From JBFWWW01 sp050245975 (GTDB lineage Bacteria > Pseudomonadota > Alphaproteobacteria > Rhizobiales > Hyphomicrobiaceae): a stretch of DNA of 18,591 nt. Shown one piece after another: positions 15,291 to 18,591 of the stretch. The notes beneath the pieces are model-generated. The model saw nothing but the letters and a program-made list of their open reading frames with translations. It did not search any database and was not told where the DNA came from. The number at the start of each line of letters is the position of its first letter. The first letter of the stretch is position 1. The stretch covers positions 1 to 18,591 of the forward strand of contig JBFWWW010000062.1 in the NCBI GenBank assembly GCA_050245975.1. Direction: 5' to 3'. The position numbers and the translations under genes were made by a program.

Positions 15291-15806
15291 ATGCCTAATG
15301 GCGGCAAATCGAACAACAATGATATCCCATTTGTAGTCCGCCCCTTAGGACGATATGGTCACGCGTATCAATTGACGCGATCGCAATATGTTAAATACAA
15401 GTGCATTGTCGTTGGGACGGTTATTGCCTCTTTGGGTTTGTTTATTCTTGCATTGTCAGCGCAATATGCGCGTGTCTTCGGTTTTTCTCCGAGCGAATTC
15501 GCAGGCCTTGGGTTGGTCACGGCCACCCTGGGAGTTTTTGCTGGCCTCAAGGTTGCTCATCGAGGCAAGCAAAAAAGCGTCGAGTCTATTGATAAAATAA
15601 GCGAGCCTGCGGAAAGCATAATTCGAGGTGCTTCAACCGGCATGCGCTTTTTCGGCCTTGTGGGCGGCGTAGTGTTTCTAACACTCTGCACGGTAATAAT
15701 CGTCGTAAACTTATTAATTGGAAAACCCACGCCGCCGGCGATTGTTTTGATGGCAATCGTGATTGCGCTGGTTCTCTATTGGAAATTCAAGGAGACGAAA
15801 CAATAG
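15291..15806 (+). CDS. Hypothetical four-helix membrane protein
   Basis: Not assigned to a family. The 171-residue product has four hydrophobic helices: CIVVGTVIASLGLFILALSA (about 38-57), FAGLGLVTATLGVFAGLKVA (about 70-89), FFGLVGGVVFLTLCTVIIVV (about 121-140) and PAIVLMAIVIALVLYW (about 148-164). There is a polar N-terminus, MPNGGKSNNNDIPFVV, and a short basic tail. A charged loop of about 30 residues (RGKQKSVESIDK) separates helices 2 and 3. CGGAG ahead of the ATG supports the start. Codons use far more A and T than the chromosomal genes to the left, a sign of different origin. It lies 32 bp ahead of the RTX-type chimera and is probably in one transcript with it. A role as membrane partner of that protein is only a guess. 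Confidence 0.72.
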   Translation: MPNGGKSNNNDIPFVVRPLGRYGHAYQLTRSQYVKYKCIVVGTVIASLGLFILALSAQYARVFGFSPSEFAGLGLVTATLGVFAGLKVAHRGKQKSVESIDKISEPAESIIRGASTGMRFFGLVGGVVFLTLCTVIIVVNLLIGKPTPPAIVLMAIVIALVLYWKFKETKQ

Positions 15807-15838
15807 ACTTCGTTTGACCTTCATCGAGGGAGCGCAAA

Positions 15839-18154
15839 ATGTCATTTCCTGGAATTGAACTGATCGAAAACCTCGAAGCATTGAGCGACGCTGTCGATGC
15901 TGCAAATGCAGCAACTACGCAATCCTCGCAGGACGCGGCAATCACGAGCATGACGATCCTTTGCCAAGGATTTATTGGCATGGCGCTTGACGCTCCTCCA
16001 GGGTCGACGGGTTTTGCTGCCGTTGTTGGTGTTGCCCAGGGTATGCTTGGCGCGATCGCTGCAAAGAATGCTTGCACGCTGGCGTCAACAGGCGTGGTCA
16101 ATACCTTCAGCACAATGAGCGACAACTTCAACGAATGGCTGCAAGAGCGGTTTGATGCGCTCAGCCCCACTACGCAGCAGTCAACAGACTTTGCCAGCGT
16201 TTTGACTGCGATGAATGCTGCCAACATGACATCGTTTGTAGTGGCGGCTAACTCTTGTCTTGAGGATTTTGGTCTAGCGCACATTAGCGTTGATGCTACA
16301 CACGCATTTACTGCCACAGACAGTCACGGTGTTTCCGGGCTTCCGAGTTGGCTTTCGAGCCTTCACACCGCTTTTGAAGGTGCACTGACTTACCCGCAGA
16401 CCTCTCCGCTAGTCTTGGACCTAGACGGGGATGGGGTGGAACTGACCTCGCTGACGGGCGGCGGGGCGGCGCCGGTCTATTGGGATATCGACAACGATGG
16501 CTTCAGAGAGGCGAGCGCCTGGGTCAAGCCGGACGACGGCTTGCTGGTGCGGGATCTCAACAGCAACGGCGTCATCGATAATCACAGCGAACTCTTCGGT
16601 ACCAACACCACCAATGGGTTCACGGCCCTCGCGGCGCTCGACAGCAACTTGAGCGGCACCATCACCTCGGCCGACACCAACTGGAGCAGTCTCAAGGTCT
16701 GGAAGGACACGAACCAGGACGGCATCAGCCAATCGGGCGAATTGTTCTCGCTAGCTTCACTGGGTATCACCTCGATCAGTGTGAGTCCGAGTACGGTAAG
16801 CTATAGCCTCGCCGGGAACCCAGTGACCCATGAAGCCAGCTTCGTAATGGGAGGCACGAGCCATACAATCGTAGATGCCTGGTTCAACTATGACAACATC
16901 AACTCAATACAGCAGGGCTCGTACACGCTCGACTTGACTGCAGCCGTTTTGCCCAATCTGCGGGGTTACGGAACGTTATCTGATTTAACGCGCGCAATGA
17001 GCGAAGACGGCGATCTTCTTACGAAGGTGGAAGCGATCGCCGATCTCGATATCATCGCCAACCCTGGCGACGCTGCGGGCCTGGTGCAGGATGCGCTCTA
17101 TCAGTGGGCGGGCGTGCAGGGGGTCGATCCGGACGACCGGGGTACGGGCAGCGGCTGGCCTGACATCGACGCGCGCGACATCCGCTTCACGGAGAAGCTG
17201 TTCGACGAATTGTCGACGCCTTCGGTCACGGACGCGGTGTGGGGACCGCGCGGCACAGGAGTCGAGGACGTCTTTCGCGAATTCGAGACCGCTGCCACGG
17301 CGCGGTTGCTGCTGCCGCTGTTCGGCGAACAGTTTTTCAGCGCTACACCAACCTACGATCCGGTGGCCGACATTGTCGATCGTGGCGAGGAGGCTGCCGC
17401 AACGAACGGCTTTCTCTTGATGAATACGCGGAATGACTATCTCAAGGATGTCCGTGTGCGACGTGCGTTGGCTTATGCGATCGACCGCGACGGCATCCTT
17501 AGGAACGCGTTATTCGGCGAAGGCAAAGTTGCCCACAGCCCGGTAAGCAGCGGTCTCGGCTGGATATATACGGCTGCATTTGACTACCCATTTGATCCTG
17601 CAAAAAGCAATCAGCTTCTCGACGAAGCCGGATTCAAGCGAGATGCCTCGGGCATGCGGTTCGACTTGCGTCTGGCCTGGGCAACCGGCCGACCCTACGA
17701 AGGGCGTGCGGCCGAGATCATCAAAGACAATCTCAAGTCGGTAGGCATCAACGTAAAGATCGAGACGCTCGATCGCCTGGCATTCATTGACAAGGTGTTC
17801 CGGAGCTGGAACTTCGATCTTGCGAACCAACTCTTCACCACAGGACCCGATCCGACCATCAGCGTCACGACCCGGTTTGCGACAAGCCAGATACTTCGCG
17901 TCCCATTCGTCAACGCAATGGGTTACTCCAACCCCGCCCTCGATGCCTTGTTCGACGCGGAATATAAGCAGCTTGATCGTGACAAGCGCGCCCAGATGTG
18001 GCGCGAGATTCAGAAGATCGTGATGACGGATATGCCTGCGCTGCCGCTCTTTGAAGTGCCGATCGTCAACGCTCTAACTGCAGGTTTTCACGACGTCATC
18101 ACTGGGCCGCAGGGCTATATCGAGAACCACGAAAGGGCTTTCTTGTCCAAGTAG
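15839..18154 (+). CDS. Chimeric ORF: RTX-type calcium-binding protein N-part fused to C-half of a family 5 ABC-transporter binding protein
   Basis: A 771-residue frame made of two unrelated parts. Residues 1-185 form a helical, Ala/Ser/Thr-rich region without a signal peptide. Residues about 190-300 hold EF-hand-like calcium loops of RTX-type secreted proteins: LDLDGDGVEL (193-202), DIDNDG (216-221), DLNSNGVID (239-247) and KDTNQDGIS (289-297). Residues 320-512 match the post-EF region of the same proteins (LRGYGTLSDLTRAMSEDG, LYQWAGVQGVDP, ARLLLPLFG). From about residue 524 the text becomes a peptide/nickel-type SBP_bac_5 C-terminal lobe: GFLLMNTRNDYLKDVRVRRA, LAYAIDRDGIL, DPAKSNQLLDEAGF. 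It ends AFLSK. The binding-protein signal peptide and N-lobe are absent, as are the RTX nonapeptide repeats and C-terminal secretion signal. A GAGGGAG site supports the ATG. Neither half should work as its parent does. Confidence 0.82.
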   Translation: MSFPGIELIENLEALSDAVDAANAATTQSSQDAAITSMTILCQGFIGMALDAPPGSTGFAAVVGVAQGMLGAIAAKNACTLASTGVVNTFSTMSDNFNEWLQERFDALSPTTQQSTDFASVLTAMNAANMTSFVVAANSCLEDFGLAHISVDATHAFTATDSHGVSGLPSWLSSLHTAFEGALTYPQTSPLVLDLDGDGVELTSLTGGGAAPVYWDIDNDGFREASAWVKPDDGLLVRDLNSNGVIDNHSELFGTNTTNGFTALAALDSNLSGTITSADTNWSSLKVWKDTNQDGISQSGELFSLASLGITSISVSPSTVSYSLAGNPVTHEASFVMGGTSHTIVDAWFNYDNINSIQQGSYTLDLTAAVLPNLRGYGTLSDLTRAMSEDGDLLTKVEAIADLDIIANPGDAAGLVQDALYQWAGVQGVDPDDRGTGSGWPDIDARDIRFTEKLFDELSTPSVTDAVWGPRGTGVEDVFREFETAATARLLLPLFGEQFFSATPTYDPVADIVDRGEEAAATNGFLLMNTRNDYLKDVRVRRALAYAIDRDGILRNALFGEGKVAHSPVSSGLGWIYTAAFDYPFDPAKSNQLLDEAGFKRDASGMRFDLRLAWATGRPYEGRAAEIIKDNLKSVGINVKIETLDRLAFIDKVFRSWNFDLANQLFTTGPDPTISVTTRFATSQILRVPFVNAMGYSNPALDALFDAEYKQLDRDKRAQMWREIQKIVMTDMPALPLFEVPIVNALTAGFHDVITGPQGYIENHERAFLSK

Positions 18155-18166
18155 GCAATTGGCGGC

Positions 18167-18591
18167 ATGGAGCGCATGGCCATGTCTCGAAACATCCAGG
18201 ACTCCTTGCCCGAGCGCCGTCTCGCCCAGCATGCTGCCAGGCTCGCGTGGTCTGATGTTCCAGCAATAACACGCGATCGATTTCGGATGCTGGTATTGGA
18301 CTATGTTGCTTGTCTCCTGTCGGGGCTCAGGAGCCCGCTCTGCGATTCCATTGCTGGTCGTGCTCTGCGAACGGGGGGGCGGGCTGAAGCATCAATCGTA
18401 GGCGTAGAGAACCGCGTTCCTTTGGCAGCAGCAGCTTTCGCGAACGCAGTGGCAGCTCACATATATGAGGCTGACGACGTGCATGACCCCGGCGCCCTAC
18501 ACTTGAGCGCCGTCATTTTTCCTGTTGTCTTCGCTGCAGCTGAAGCAAGGGGAGCGGCAGAGGACGGCTGGGAGCGCGTAGGGGCAGCAGC
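18167..18591 (+). CDS. MmgE/PrpD family protein (5' part, cut by window edge)
   Basis: An open frame of 141 codons running off the right edge; it has no stop in the window. It reads LAQHAARLAWSDVPAITRDR, then LVLDYVACLLSG, then FANAVAAHIYEADDVHDPGA. This is the start of the MmgE/PrpD family (2-methylcitrate dehydratase, cis-aconitate or iminodisuccinate-type lyases), including the AH-x-x-E-x-DD-x-H element near the active site. Full-length relatives have about 450-480 residues. The start is unclear among ATGs at 18167, 18176 and 18182. It begins 12 bp after the binding-protein half of the chimera in the same direction, so both probably come from one uptake/catabolism operon. Confidence 0.8.
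   Translation, partial: MERMAMSRNIQDSLPERRLAQHAARLAWSDVPAITRDRFRMLVLDYVACLLSGLRSPLCDSIAGRALRTGGRAEASIVGVENRVPLAAAAFANAVAAHIYEADDVHDPGALHLSAVIFPVVFAAAEARGAAEDGWERVGAA

Larger units (their letters stand above)
14373..18591. mobile_element. Possible genomic island or recombined segment beginning at tRNA-Ala
   Basis: Right after the tRNA 3' end the DNA becomes visibly richer in A and T, most clearly over 15130-16400. The tight operons give way to loosely spaced genes of accessory type (membrane protein, RTX-type chimera, MmgE/PrpD start). A tRNA 3' end is a common integrase target. Against this, no integrase, transposase or second copy of the tRNA 3' end was found up to 18591. The right border would lie outside the window. 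Treat the limits as approximate. Confidence 0.35.

Noticed and set aside
1..18591. CRISPR arrays, IS elements, riboswitches
   Set aside because: No regularly spaced repeats, transposase frames with inverted repeats, or recognisable riboswitch cores were seen.

Overview
The window looks like a chromosomal segment from a high-GC alphaproteobacterium, probably of the Hyphomicrobiales. This rests on base composition, codon use, CTTGAC-type promoters and family resemblance of housekeeping proteins. The order lpoA-like gene divergent from rsmI-yraN, followed by gshB, and the folD/DUF167/YggT set, are ordinary chromosomal context. The exact genus cannot be named from sequence reading alone.

Layout. 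1-981 (minus, cut by the left edge): LpoA-like lipoprotein. 1129-3468 (plus): rsmI, yraN and gshB. 3585-5114 (plus): comM-type Mg-chelatase-like AAA+ ATPase behind a good sigma70-type promoter. 5140-9034 (minus): compact operon for a three-subunit molybdenum hydroxylase (FAD, 2Fe-2S and molybdopterin subunits) ending in a MoaD/ThiS-like gene. 9263-12548 (plus, divergent): a complete TRAP transporter (periplasmic receptor, small and large membrane subunits) and a DUF1330 gene. 12575-14112 (minus): YggT, DUF167 and folD in overlapping order. 14297-14372: tRNA-Ala(CGC).

From the tRNA to the right edge the character changes. The DNA is visibly poorer in GC, especially 15130-16400, and spacing is looser. 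The genes are of accessory type: one uncertain hypothetical ORF, a 171-residue four-helix membrane protein, a 771-codon chimera, and the start of an MmgE/PrpD-family gene that runs off the edge. The chimera joins the N-terminal and EF-hand-like calcium-binding part of an RTX-type secreted protein, in frame, to the C-terminal half of a family 5 peptide/nickel ABC-transporter binding protein. The join is near 17375-17410. This is the most unusual object in the window; it is either a real recombination scar at the edge of a genomic island or an assembly chimera.

How the genes fit together. The molybdenum hydroxylase operon and the divergent TRAP transporter share a 228-bp control region and look like one uptake-plus-hydroxylation module for an organic acid or N-heterocycle; the substrate is not readable from sequence. 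On the right, the binding-protein remnant plus MmgE/PrpD look like the surviving end of another uptake/catabolism locus whose 5' part was replaced by the RTX-type gene.
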